Part shown: one piece after another, positions 1 to 5,391 of the stretch
Layout of the letters: every line of letters begins with the position of its first letter
Numbering within the stretch: the stretch's first letter is position 1
NCBI GenBank assembly: GCA_030673205.1
Contig: DAOVJP010000104.1
Coordinates: 1-5,668, forward strand
Source of the DNA: Thermoplasmata archaeon
GTDB lineage: Archaea > Thermoplasmatota > Thermoplasmata > JAGHBH01
Reading direction: 5' to 3'
Length of the DNA stretch: 5,668 bases
Translations under genes and position numbers: made by a program
The notes under the pieces: generated by a model
Told to the model about the DNA's origin: nothing
What the model saw: only the letters and a program-made list of their open reading frames with translations
Databases searched by the model: none

Positions 1-51
1 ACCGGGGGCAAGGTCAAGCTGAAGGGAGAGATATCCCAGAAGCTAGAATAG
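1..51 (+). CDS. rps27e: 30S ribosomal protein S27e, C-terminal fragment
   Basis: Only the last 16 codons and a TAG stop are present, cut by the window edge. They read TGGKVKLKGEISQKLE, which matches the usual archaeal S27e ending (a TGGKA-K-K-E core after the zinc ribbon, finishing in LE). S27e is a small zinc-ribbon protein of the 30S subunit. The four zinc cysteines would lie upstream, outside the window. The identification is helped by context: in many euryarchaea S27e directly precedes aIF2-alpha, as here, with a 26-base gap. The fragment is short, so the call relies on the tail motif plus synteny. Confidence 0.85.
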   Translation, partial: TGGKVKLKGEISQKLE

Positions 52-77
52 GGATCGATCGACTTGAGAGAGAGGAT

Positions 78-872
78 ATGATGACACCCAGTGAGAAACT
101 TCCAGAGGAAGGCGAACTCGTCGTTTGTAGCGTTACCAATGTGAAGAACTTCGGCGCCTTTGCCGCGCTGGACGAGTTCTCCAACGTGGAGGGTTTCATA
201 CACATCGCCGAGGTCGCCACCGGCTGGGTGAAGTATATCCGCAACTATGTGAGGGAGGGGCAGAAGGTCGTTTGCAAGGTCATGAACGTCTACCCTGGGA
301 AGGGGACGGTGGACCTGAGCCTCAAACAGGTGAACGAGCACCAGAGGAGGGAAAAGATCCGGGAGTGGAAGAATGAGACCCGGGCCAAGAAGCTCCTTGG
401 TGTGGTGGGACAGAAGATAGAGAAGGACGAGGAGTGGTGCTGGAAGACGTTCGCCGAGGAGCTGGAGGCCACATACGGCTCGTTATACGGCTCCTTTGAG
501 CAGTGCGCCATAGACCGAGAGAGTTTGGCAGAGGATGGTTTCAAAGGCGAGTGGACCGAGTCCTTCATTGCCGTGGCTGTGGACAATATCGTTCCTCCAT
601 TCGTGCATATAACTGGAAGCGTTGAGGTCACATCGCCCCTGGCCGATGGCATAGAACATGTCAAGGTATCGTTGTTGGCCGCAGAGGAAATTGAGGAGAA
701 TGAGGATCAGGTCCTGGAGATCGATGTTCGCTCCCTCGGGACACCGAAGTACGCTATAATGGTGACCGCGGAAGATTACAAGACCGCGGAGGATGAACTG
801 CGCAAGGCTGCAGAACGTGTCGCCAATGCCATGGGTACAAATGGAAGGGTGGAGTTCAAAAGGAAGGAGTGA
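78..872 (+). CDS. eif2a: Translation initiation factor aIF2, alpha subunit
   Basis: This is the alpha subunit of the heterotrimeric factor that carries initiator Met-tRNA to the small ribosomal subunit. The product has 264 residues, normal for archaeal aIF2-alpha. Residues 11-85 form an S1-type OB domain: PEEGELVV, then NVKNFGAFAALDEF, IHIAEVATGWVKYIRNYVRE and GTVDLSLKQV. Residues about 90-175 fit the helical middle domain, and about 176-264 the C-terminal alpha/beta domain that contacts the gamma subunit (LGTPKYAIMVTAEDYKTAEDEL). ATG 78 follows a purine-rich GAGAGAGAGG; a second ATG at 81 is possible. At the position I align with the serine reported phosphorylated in Pyrococcus aIF2-alpha, this protein has Thr48 (EVATGW). 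It also lacks the lysine-rich tail of some homologues. It is co-transcribed with rps27e upstream and nop10 6 bases downstream. Confidence 0.96.
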   Translation: MMTPSEKLPEEGELVVCSVTNVKNFGAFAALDEFSNVEGFIHIAEVATGWVKYIRNYVREGQKVVCKVMNVYPGKGTVDLSLKQVNEHQRREKIREWKNETRAKKLLGVVGQKIEKDEEWCWKTFAEELEATYGSLYGSFEQCAIDRESLAEDGFKGEWTESFIAVAVDNIVPPFVHITGSVEVTSPLADGIEHVKVSLLAAEEIEENEDQVLEIDVRSLGTPKYAIMVTAEDYKTAEDELRKAAERVANAMGTNGRVEFKRKE

Positions 873-878
873 AGCTGG

Positions 879-1046
879 ATGGGGCGCATACACGTTTGTC
901 CTAATTGTGGGAAGTACAGCTTGAAAGAAGAGTGTATGGACTGCAAAGTGAAGACTTTCGAAGACCTTCCCGCCCGCTTCTCCCCCGAGGACAGATATGG
1001 GAAGTATCGAAGACGGTTGAAGAAGGAGAACAGGGAGGTCTCATGA
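879..1046 (+). CDS. nop10: H/ACA ribonucleoprotein protein Nop10
   Basis: Nop10 is a small zinc-ribbon protein that binds Cbf5 (with L7Ae and Gar1) in the H/ACA guide-RNA complex that pseudouridylates rRNA. This ORF encodes 55 residues, the typical archaeal size. It has the MGRIHVCPNCGKYSLKEEC start, a second CxxC (C19-M-D-C22), giving zinc ligands C7, C10, C19 and C22, and then PARFSPEDRYGKYRRR, the conserved arm that lies along Cbf5. The stop of the preceding gene is embedded in a Shine-Dalgarno-like GGAGTGA at 866-872, six bases before the ATG. The last codons overlap the start of the next gene (ATGA at 1043-1046), which indicates translational coupling. A longer frame that crosses this gene is only an upstream extension of the next ORF. 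Confidence 0.97.
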   Translation: MGRIHVCPNCGKYSLKEECMDCKVKTFEDLPARFSPEDRYGKYRRRLKKENREVS

Positions 1047-1843
1047 TGGACGAACTGGAATTCATGGTGTCCAATGTCGCAGAGGTGCCCCGGCTGCACA
1101 GACCAGTGCTGATAGAGGGATTGCCAGGAGTGGGAAATGTGGGAAAGCTCGCAGCCGAACATCTCATTAGGGAGATCGATGCCGCCCACGCCTCCAACAT
1201 ATACTCTAAGCACTTTCCCCCTCAGGTGGTCGTAGGAGACGATGGACTGACGGAACTGGTATGCAATCGCCTCTACTATTTCAAGAGGGAGGAGAGGAGC
1301 GATGATCCCTGGGTGGATAGCGACCTGATATTTTTAGTGGGAGATTATCAGGGCCTCACGCCAGAGGGACAATATACGTTGTGTTACGAGATGCTACTGC
1401 TTGCCAAGGAGATGGGTGTTGAGAAGATATTCACCCTGGGAGGTTACGGCCTTGGCCAGTTGGTCGAGGATCGCCGCGTGCTGGGCGCCGCCACATCCCT
1501 CGGGCTGGTGGATGAGATGAAGAATAGAGGGGTCATATTCGGCGATGGTGACCAGCCGAGTAGCGGCATTGTAGGCGCTAGCGGCCTTTTATTGGGCCTA
1601 GCCCCATCTTTCTCCATGGAGGGCGTATGCCTGATGGGAGAGACATCGGGATATTTTGTGGACCCGAAGAGCGCCAGAGCGGTTCTTGAGGTCCTCACTT
1701 CGGTGCTCGGAATAGGCATGGACTATTCAGACCTAGAACTCCGGGCCAAGGAGATAGATCAGATAACGTCCAAGCTCAGGGAGATAGAGGATGGCTCTAT
1801 CCCGGATATGGGCAAAGAGGATACCTTCAGATATATTGGCTGA
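1043..1843 (+). CDS. PAC2-family proteasome assembly chaperone-like protein
   Basis: Archaeal PAC2-family proteins (PbaA/PbaB-like) are related to eukaryotic proteasome assembly chaperones and form homo-oligomers that interact with proteasome components. The 266-residue product has the family signatures: GLPGVGNVGKLAAEHLI at 26-42, GDYQGLTPEGQY at 100-111, TLGGYG at 131-136, GIVGASGLLLGLA at 175-187, and GETSGYFVDPKSARAVLEVL at 199-218. It ends in FRYIG; this resembles a hydrophobic-Tyr-X proteasome-docking tail displaced by one residue, so docking is only a suggestion. No ATP-grasp core or signal peptide is seen. The strong GGGAGGT at 1033-1039 lies 3 bases from ATG 1043 and 6 from ATG 1046, so the second ATG may be the real start. 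It overlaps nop10 by 4 bases, and the nop10-pac2 order is common in euryarchaea. Which of the two archaeal subfamilies it belongs to cannot be settled here. Confidence 0.92.
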   Translation: MMDELEFMVSNVAEVPRLHRPVLIEGLPGVGNVGKLAAEHLIREIDAAHASNIYSKHFPPQVVVGDDGLTELVCNRLYYFKREERSDDPWVDSDLIFLVGDYQGLTPEGQYTLCYEMLLLAKEMGVEKIFTLGGYGLGQLVEDRRVLGAATSLGLVDEMKNRGVIFGDGDQPSSGIVGASGLLLGLAPSFSMEGVCLMGETSGYFVDPKSARAVLEVLTSVLGIGMDYSDLELRAKEIDQITSKLREIEDGSIPDMGKEDTFRYIG

Positions 1844-1852
1844 GGCTGGGTC

Positions 1853-1866
1853 CGAAGGGTTTAAGA
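1853..1866 (+). promoter_or_regulatory. Archaeal promoter (BRE plus TATA box) for the DUF835 gene
   Basis: A TATA-like TTTAAGA at 1860-1866 is preceded by purine-rich CGAAGGG, fitting a B-recognition element. The TATA centre (about 1863) is about 32 bases before ATG 1895, and transcription would be expected to start near 1889-1890. There is no Shine-Dalgarno motif before 1895, so a leaderless or very short-leader mRNA is likely. This is inferred from spacing and sequence only. Confidence 0.5.
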
Positions 1867-1880
1867 CCAGCGAGGGTCTT
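1863..1880. repeat. Perfect 6-bp inverted repeat between pac2 and the DUF835 gene
   Basis: AAGACC (1863-1868) and GGTCTT (1875-1880) are exact reverse complements separated by AGCGAG. The left arm overlaps the putative TATA box, and the right arm is followed by pyrimidine-rich CTATCTT. It could be an operator for a dimeric repressor near the start of transcription, or a stem-and-pyrimidine terminator for the upstream operon. A 6-bp stem can also occur by chance. Confidence 0.4.
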
Positions 1881-1894
1881 CTATCTTGACACAC

Positions 1895-2800
1895 ATGGCG
1901 AAGACTCAGAAGGATTGGTATCTAAGGGGCTATGAAGAAGGCCTCAGAGAAGCATGGGGGGAGGTTGCTAGGATGGCGGCTAGAGGACACACTGCCAAGG
2001 AGATACAACTGTATATCCGGAGTAGAAAGGCCGCCATTCAACAGGATCTTAGGAAGAAGGAAATGGAATTAGCGAGGGAGATTGCGGACAGCCCCGAGCC
2101 AACCCCCTATTCTAAGCCCAGAGAGGATAACCACATATTGGATAGGGGAGATGGCGTGCTTAGCAGGGGGGATGGAGCACGGGGAGGAGTTGGTGACGTG
2201 CTTAGCAGGGGAGATGGAGCGCAGGGAGGAGTTGATAGCATGTCCGGCAGAGCGAATAGCACGCTTGGCAAAGCCGAGTTGACGCTCAAACGAGGCTACA
2301 GCTATCTTGTGAACGAGAACAAACCTGAACGTAGCTATGATATGATGAACGCCCTCAAGCAGGAGGGCCATGGGGCGATCTGCGTGACCAGGACCCATCC
2401 GAATCAGGTGAGGGACCTGTATGATGTGGGGGAGACAAAGGTCATCTGGTTGACCAAGAACGAGGGTCGCAGTATGAGCTTCCCCTCTGGCATGGGCGTG
2501 GCGACAGCTTCCATAGGAGGTGAGGATGATAGGGTTGCCCCCGGAAACCTGACCAGACTCACCACTATACTCCTGCGCTTCCTAAGGGAGAATGAGGACT
2601 CCGGAGGGGTCATATTATTCGACGGCCTGGAATATCTCATAACCCAGAACGAGGGTTTCCAACGCATACTGAAGTTCATACAATACATAAACGAGCATGT
2701 CGCCGAACACGGAGGCTATCTCCTTCTCCCGGCGGGAGAGGGACTGGACCAACAATGCTATGGCATGCTGAAGAAGGAACTAGCGGAGGAGGTGAGATAG
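1895..2800 (+). CDS. DUF835 domain protein with helical N-terminus and repetitive RGD-rich linker
   Basis: The 301-residue product has three parts. Residues 1-65 are charged and probably helical or coiled coil (DWYLRGYEEGLREAWGEVA, then RGHTAKEIQLYIRSRKA). Residues 81-136 are a low-complexity linker of seven-residue units. Residues about 133-301 are a DUF835 domain (PF05763): RGYSYLV, SYDMMNAL, CVTRTHPNQVR, VIWLT, GGVILFDGLEYLITQNEGF, ILKFIQYINEHV and YLLLPAGEGLD. DUF835 is common in archaeal regulatory or signalling proteins, often beside sensory domains, but its biochemical role is unknown. I see no Walker A motif, signal peptide or membrane span, so it is probably cytoplasmic. ATG 1895 is preferred over TTG 1886 because it fits a leaderless transcript and starts just before the helical domain. 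The gene is translationally coupled to the next small gene. The function is unassigned; a regulatory or scaffold role is inference. Confidence 0.88.
   Translation: MAKTQKDWYLRGYEEGLREAWGEVARMAARGHTAKEIQLYIRSRKAAIQQDLRKKEMELAREIADSPEPTPYSKPREDNHILDRGDGVLSRGDGARGGVGDVLSRGDGAQGGVDSMSGRANSTLGKAELTLKRGYSYLVNENKPERSYDMMNALKQEGHGAICVTRTHPNQVRDLYDVGETKVIWLTKNEGRSMSFPSGMGVATASIGGEDDRVAPGNLTRLTTILLRFLRENEDSGGVILFDGLEYLITQNEGFQRILKFIQYINEHVAEHGGYLLLPAGEGLDQQCYGMLKKELAEEVR
2135..2281 (+). repeat. In-frame 21-bp/42-bp tandem repeats coding the DUF835 linker
   Basis: The protein can be cut into seven-residue units: ILDRGDG, VLSRGDG, ARGGVGD, VLSRGDG, AQGGVDS, MSGRANS, TLGKAEL, followed by TLKRGYS at the domain edge. 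At the DNA level two 42-bp copies (2156-2197 and 2198-2239) match at 36 of 42 positions, and all six differences are transitions. A half-unit (2135-2155) precedes them, and two more degenerate units follow. The period is a multiple of three, so copy-number change would preserve the frame. It is glycine- and aspartate-rich, which suggests a flexible spacer between the helical and DUF835 parts. Confidence 0.88.
2788..2795 (+). promoter_or_regulatory. Consensus Shine-Dalgarno GGAGGTGA setting the GTG 2800 start
   Basis: GGAGGTGA is a full match to the archaeal 16S anti-Shine-Dalgarno complement. It lies inside the last codons of the DUF835 gene, four bases before GTG 2800. It identifies GTG as the start of the small downstream gene, rather than the in-frame ATG at 2755, which has no such site and would overlap the DUF835 gene by 46 bases. 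Confidence 0.8.
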
Positions 2801-3003
2801 TGGAAGAGCAGATAGCGTTGGGAGAAACGCTTCCCATGCGGGTGGTGGCGGTGGAAGAGATCGCCCCTTCACGCTTCAAAACATACCTTTTGGATGATGA
2901 AGGGGATGAGAGCGTGGTCTTTCTGGATGTGAGACTCCCGCTGGGAGATGTGGAGCTAGGGCTTTCACATTTGATGGGAGGAAGAGGAGAAATGGACAAT
3001 TAG
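2800..3003 (+). CDS. Small acidic conserved-context protein of unknown function
   Basis: I do not recognise this protein. It has 67 residues with a GTG start at 2800 that shares one base with the DUF835 stop (TAG/GTG), and a perfect Shine-Dalgarno upstream, so it is probably translated together with the DUF835 protein. The sequence (MEEQIALGETLPMRVVAVEE..., then FKTYLLDDEGDESVVFLDVRLP) alternates hydrophobic and charged residues as in a small beta-rich fold. It is strongly acidic: 15 Asp/Glu against 5 Lys/Arg. There is no cysteine, signal peptide or membrane span. Tight coupling suggests a partner or modulator of the DUF835 protein (inference). The convergent rlmE gene ends only 7 bases after its stop. 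Confidence 0.75.
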   Translation: MEEQIALGETLPMRVVAVEEIAPSRFKTYLLDDEGDESVVFLDVRLPLGDVELGLSHLMGGRGEMDN

Positions 3004-3010
3004 ATGCGCC

Positions 3011-3622
3011 TTATCTCCTGGCCTTGCATATCACATACACCTCGCTGCTGGATTTCCTGGAGGCGGGTGGCGAGTATCTACGTACGCTTTTGAACAACGA
3101 GCGGGTATCTCGCAAGAACTCCTCTAATTCAGAGCCCTGGAATATCTTGCAGACGAAGTTACCCCCTGGATGTATGTTATCCTCTGCGAACTCCAGTGCT
3201 ATTCTGGCCAGATATGCGCTGTTGGCCTGGTCCACATCGTAGTTGCCTGAGATGTTCGGGCTCATGTCACTTATGACCACAGACACATCCTTCTTGCCCA
3301 TGTCATGCAGAGTGGACAGTATCTCTTGTCTCGTCTCGTCCTGTGTTATATCCCCTTCTATGAATATCCACCCGTCCAAAGGAGGCGTGGGTTGCAGGTC
3401 CACACCGATCACCACTCCCTCTTCTCCCACAAGTTCCAGAGCGATCTGGCTCCACCCGCCGGGGGAGGCGCCCAGGTCTACCACCACATCCCCTTTTCTC
3501 ATTACATGGTGCTTTTGATCTATCTGTTTGAGCTTGTAGGCTGCCCTGCTGCGATAGTTCTCTCTCCTCGCCATCCTGCAGTAGGGGTCCCGGGCATGTT
3601 CCTGCGCCCATCTCTTGCTCAT
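3011..3622 (-). CDS. rlmE: 23S rRNA (uridine-2'-O-)-methyltransferase RlmE (FtsJ/RrmJ)
   Basis: RlmE uses S-adenosylmethionine to methylate the 2'-OH of the A-loop uridine of 23S rRNA (U2552 in E. coli) late in 50S assembly. The protein has 203 residues, a normal length. It contains RSRAAYKLKQID with catalytic K30, SAM motif I VVDLGASPGGWSQIAL at 47-62, VIGVDLQP at 71-78, SDMSPNISG with D119, FVCKIFQG with K159, and SSSEVYVICK with E194, so the K-D-K-E tetrad of the family is complete. ATG 3622 (MSKRW) is chosen: the 33 in-frame residues before it (starting at 3721) are not family-like, cross an AT-rich promoter region and overlap the divergent gene. It has no C-terminal TRAM or OB extension. 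It is divergent from the DUF1284 gene and convergent with the small acidic gene. Confidence 0.95.
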   Translation of the reverse strand: MSKRWAQEHARDPYCRMARRENYRSRAAYKLKQIDQKHHVMRKGDVVVDLGASPGGWSQIALELVGEEGVVIGVDLQPTPPLDGWIFIEGDITQDETRQEILSTLHDMGKKDVSVVISDMSPNISGNYDVDQANSAYLARIALEFAEDNIHPGGNFVCKIFQGSELEEFLRDTRSLFKSVRRYSPPASRKSSSEVYVICKARR

Positions 3623-3642
3623 GCCATCGCAATGTCCATGCA

Positions 3643-3657
3643 GTATAATTAGATATA
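3643..3657. promoter_or_regulatory. Probable bidirectional TATA region between rlmE and the DUF1284 gene
   Basis: The 56-base divergent spacer (3623-3678) contains one AT-rich block, AGTATAATTAGATATATGG. On the plus strand TTAGATATA (3649-3657) is centred about 26 bases before ATG 3679. On the minus strand AATTATA (complement of 3644-3650) is centred about 25 bases before the rlmE ATG at 3622. Both spacings are the archaeal TATA-to-start distance expected for leaderless mRNAs, and neither gene has a Shine-Dalgarno motif. The two TATA boxes overlap or abut, so the promoters may compete for TBP. Confidence 0.5.
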
Positions 3658-3678
3658 TGGCTGGTCCTATCTGTTCGC

Positions 3679-4074
3679 ATGGTCCTGCATTTACGCCCCC
3701 ATCACCTGTTGTGCCTCCCACGATTCAGAGGGGAGGGATACAGCCCGCGGTTCGTCGAGAGAGCGGCGGAGCTGGCGAAAGCCCTTGAAAGGGAGAGAAC
3801 AAGGGTGATCCTGGAGGAGGGGGCGGATGACCTTTGTGGAGCGTGCCCTCTCCTGGGTGAACGCTGTGGGAGTGCCGGGCATCAACTCGCGGAGAAACTG
3901 GATAAGAGGGTGTTGGAGGCCACGGGCCTGCGTGTGTCTGAAGAGATCCTGGCAAAGGAGGCTTTGGATCGCGTGGCGGAGGTGTTGCCTACGGTGCGAG
4001 GGGTATGTATAGGCTGCCAATGGCTGGAACTTTGCCTGAAGATCGAAGGGGAGGGCGTAGGAGGGAAGGGATAA
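3679..4074 (+). CDS. DUF1284 family protein, cysteine-rich, possible metal or Fe-S binder
   Basis: The 131-residue product begins LRPHHLLCLPRFRGEGYSPRFVE, the diagnostic N-terminus of the DUF1284 family (PF06935), whose function is not established. It has seven cysteines: C12, a CxxC at 53-56 with C63 (DLCGACPLLGERC), and a CxxC at 110-113 with C119 (GVCIGCQWLELC). Together with the paired histidines H8 and H9 these could ligate an Fe-S cluster or zinc; that is inference from spacing. The middle (27-100) is helical and charged. No signal peptide or membrane span is seen, so it is likely cytoplasmic. ATG 3679 starts just before the conserved RPHH motif and probably uses a leaderless transcript from the promoter shared with rlmE. 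The Gly/Lys tail (EGEGVGGKG) is probably disordered. Confidence 0.88.
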   Translation: MVLHLRPHHLLCLPRFRGEGYSPRFVERAAELAKALERERTRVILEEGADDLCGACPLLGERCGSAGHQLAEKLDKRVLEATGLRVSEEILAKEALDRVAEVLPTVRGVCIGCQWLELCLKIEGEGVGGKG

Positions 4075-4117
4075 TGACCGGTGGTGTGGGACGGGGGAGA
4101 ATTGGAGATTAGGGGAG

Positions 4118-4132
4118 AAAAATGAAGAAAAT
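4118..4132 (-). terminator. Candidate U-rich terminator for the minus-strand peptidase gene
   Basis: The 90-base gap between the convergent DUF1284 and peptidase genes (4075-4164) holds an A-rich plus strand, AAAAATGAAGAAAAT, which reads ATTTTCTTCATTTTT on the minus strand. It lies about 35 bases past the peptidase stop. Archaeal RNA polymerase commonly terminates at such T-rich non-template tracts without a stem. I see no comparable T-tract for the plus-strand gene, and nothing else in the gap. Confidence 0.4.
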
Positions 4133-4164
4133 AGAAGGGTGTTGGGCCTTACGCTTCGTCCGAT

Positions 4165-5391
4165 CTATCCTGGCTGTGGTATGTAGGGGGTGAAGGCCGG
4201 GTCGCCGTGAAGCACGAACTCCTCGAAGGTGTCGCAGATCGTTCCTCCGTTATCGCTCCCGCCTTCGTGGATAATGTATCTGTTCTTTCCGTCCATCAGA
4301 GCGAATCCTATGGATGTGTGGCTGTATACGTTATCAGCCCCGGTAGACTTGTCGTAGACGTATCCGGTCAGATCGGAATAGATGTATACGGCCAACAGGT
4401 CTCCCAGTCCTTCTCCGGAAGAGGCGTCGGGTATGGGCACCAGGCTTCCCCATGAGGAGCGAGTAGCTCCTATGTAGCTGTTGAATCCGGCGTGCAGGAA
4501 TGCCATGGCGAGACAGTTCCTTCCCGGCAATCCGTCTATACGGCCCGTTACACAGGAGGAGCCGAATATGATGCTGGGTCCGAGGTTCATGTCCTTCACC
4601 CGGGTGACATCGAATGCGCCTCCGCCGTATACGCCTTTGGTTATGCCAAAATGTCCCTCTTGGGCCGTTGGCACATACCAGTAATAGAAGCCGTGGGCGC
4701 AGAAGAAGATGAGGTTGGAGGAGGCGTAGAAATCCTCTGCATATTGGACCCTGCTTCCCTCGTTCTGGAGATTATACGGTTTCTTGTTGGTGGTGAACCC
4801 GGCCTGCTCGTACATCCAGGCGAGTTTCGATGTTGTCGGATAAGCGCTGTCTATCGGTGGCTCGGAGCCAACCGTGGTCATTGCGCTGTCCTTCCAGTAC
4901 TCAGCCAGATACGCAGAGGCGGAGCTGGGGTTGTTCACTGGTCCCTTGTAGTTCTCTATGATGCGGTCGTAGAATGCGGTCTTTGCTATCAATACGCTGG
5001 CATCCTGGGAATCCCAGCCGTCCACTCTCCCAGCCGCTATCTCGAAGGACGCGTCATCCCCTGTGACGCTGTAGGGTGCATCGTCCATGTCCGCATCCAG
5101 GTCCATATAGCATATGTCGCTTGGGATGCCATATCCCTCGTTCGGGTCTCCCTGTCCACTGCTTGGGTAGTAGTACATGGGCACCATGTTCGTATCTCCT
5201 ATTATTCCCAGGTAGAACACGGTCTCTGGATCCTCTGCCAGGGCGGCATAATGCTCCGCTAATAGGGTTGGATCGTTGTTGATGCCAGCGAGCCGTGACA
5301 GGAGGTTGTTCAGGTCGGCCTTGACCTCCTTCACCTCTTCATTGGCTCCGTATGAGGCTTCCTTGTCGGCGGCAGGGCTGCCGCAGCTCAA
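4165..5391 (-). CDS. Gingipain-like (peptidase family C25) cysteine protease, N-terminally truncated
   Basis: This is a caspase/gingipain-fold cysteine endopeptidase fragment. In the 408-residue reading from TTG 5391 I see VFYLGIIGDTNMVPMYYY at 58-75, an Asp-rich region at 91-107 (PSDICYMDLDADMDD) that may bind calcium, and FEIAAGRVDG at 116-125. The catalytic pair is H233 in IFFCAHGFYY and C280 in IIFGSSCVTGRIDG. The C-terminus is FVLHGDPAFTPYIP, the usual LxGDPxxxxY end of the C25 catalytic domain. Family members are normally secreted, with a signal peptide and an N-terminal segment of the catalytic domain. Here the frame is closed by a TAA at 5412-5410, no credible start or signal peptide exists, and the composition changes at about 5370-5400. 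The 5' end is therefore probably missing, and TTG 5391 is only the frame limit. No membrane anchor follows the domain. The long plus-strand frame opposite it is a shadow. Confidence 0.82.
   Translation of the reverse strand: MSCGSPAADKEASYGANEEVKEVKADLNNLLSRLAGINNDPTLLAEHYAALAEDPETVFYLGIIGDTNMVPMYYYPSSGQGDPNEGYGIPSDICYMDLDADMDDAPYSVTGDDASFEIAAGRVDGWDSQDASVLIAKTAFYDRIIENYKGPVNNPSSASAYLAEYWKDSAMTTVGSEPPIDSAYPTTSKLAWMYEQAGFTTNKKPYNLQNEGSRVQYAEDFYASSNLIFFCAHGFYYWYVPTAQEGHFGITKGVYGGGAFDVTRVKDMNLGPSIIFGSSCVTGRIDGLPGRNCLAMAFLHAGFNSYIGATRSSWGSLVPIPDASSGEGLGDLLAVYIYSDLTGYVYDKSTGADNVYSHTSIGFALMDGKNRYIIHEGGSDNGGTICDTFEEFVLHGDPAFTPYIPQPG

Noticed and set aside
53..62. GATCGATCGA palindromic run between rps27e and aIF2-alpha
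   Set aside because: Too short, and inside an operon spacer with no supporting promoter elements.
483..893. 136-residue minus-strand frame opposite aIF2-alpha
   Set aside because: Antisense to a well-supported gene, with no family features.
905..1042. N-terminal extension of the PAC2 protein by 46 residues
   Set aside because: This stretch overlaps nop10 in another frame, is not PAC2-like, and the strong Shine-Dalgarno and ATGA overlap support a start at 1043 or 1046.
1886..1894. TTG start for the DUF835 protein
   Set aside because: It adds only three residues, has no Shine-Dalgarno, and falls before the transcription start predicted from the TATA box.
2069..2398. Minus- and plus-strand frames across the DUF835 linker
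   Set aside because: They stay open only because the repeat period is a multiple of three; their products are repeat artefacts.
2755..2799. Earlier ATG for the small acidic protein
   Set aside because: It overlaps the DUF835 coding end and lacks a ribosome binding site; GTG 2800 has a consensus one.
3623..3721. 33-residue N-terminal extension of RlmE
   Set aside because: It would run through the AT-rich divergent promoter and into the DUF1284 gene, and RlmE homologues begin near the SKRW...YRSRAAYKL region.
4492..5262. 256-residue plus-strand open frame
   Set aside because: It lies entirely opposite the C25 peptidase, whose motifs are clear; the product has no recognisable domain and no initiation signal. 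It is a codon-bias shadow.
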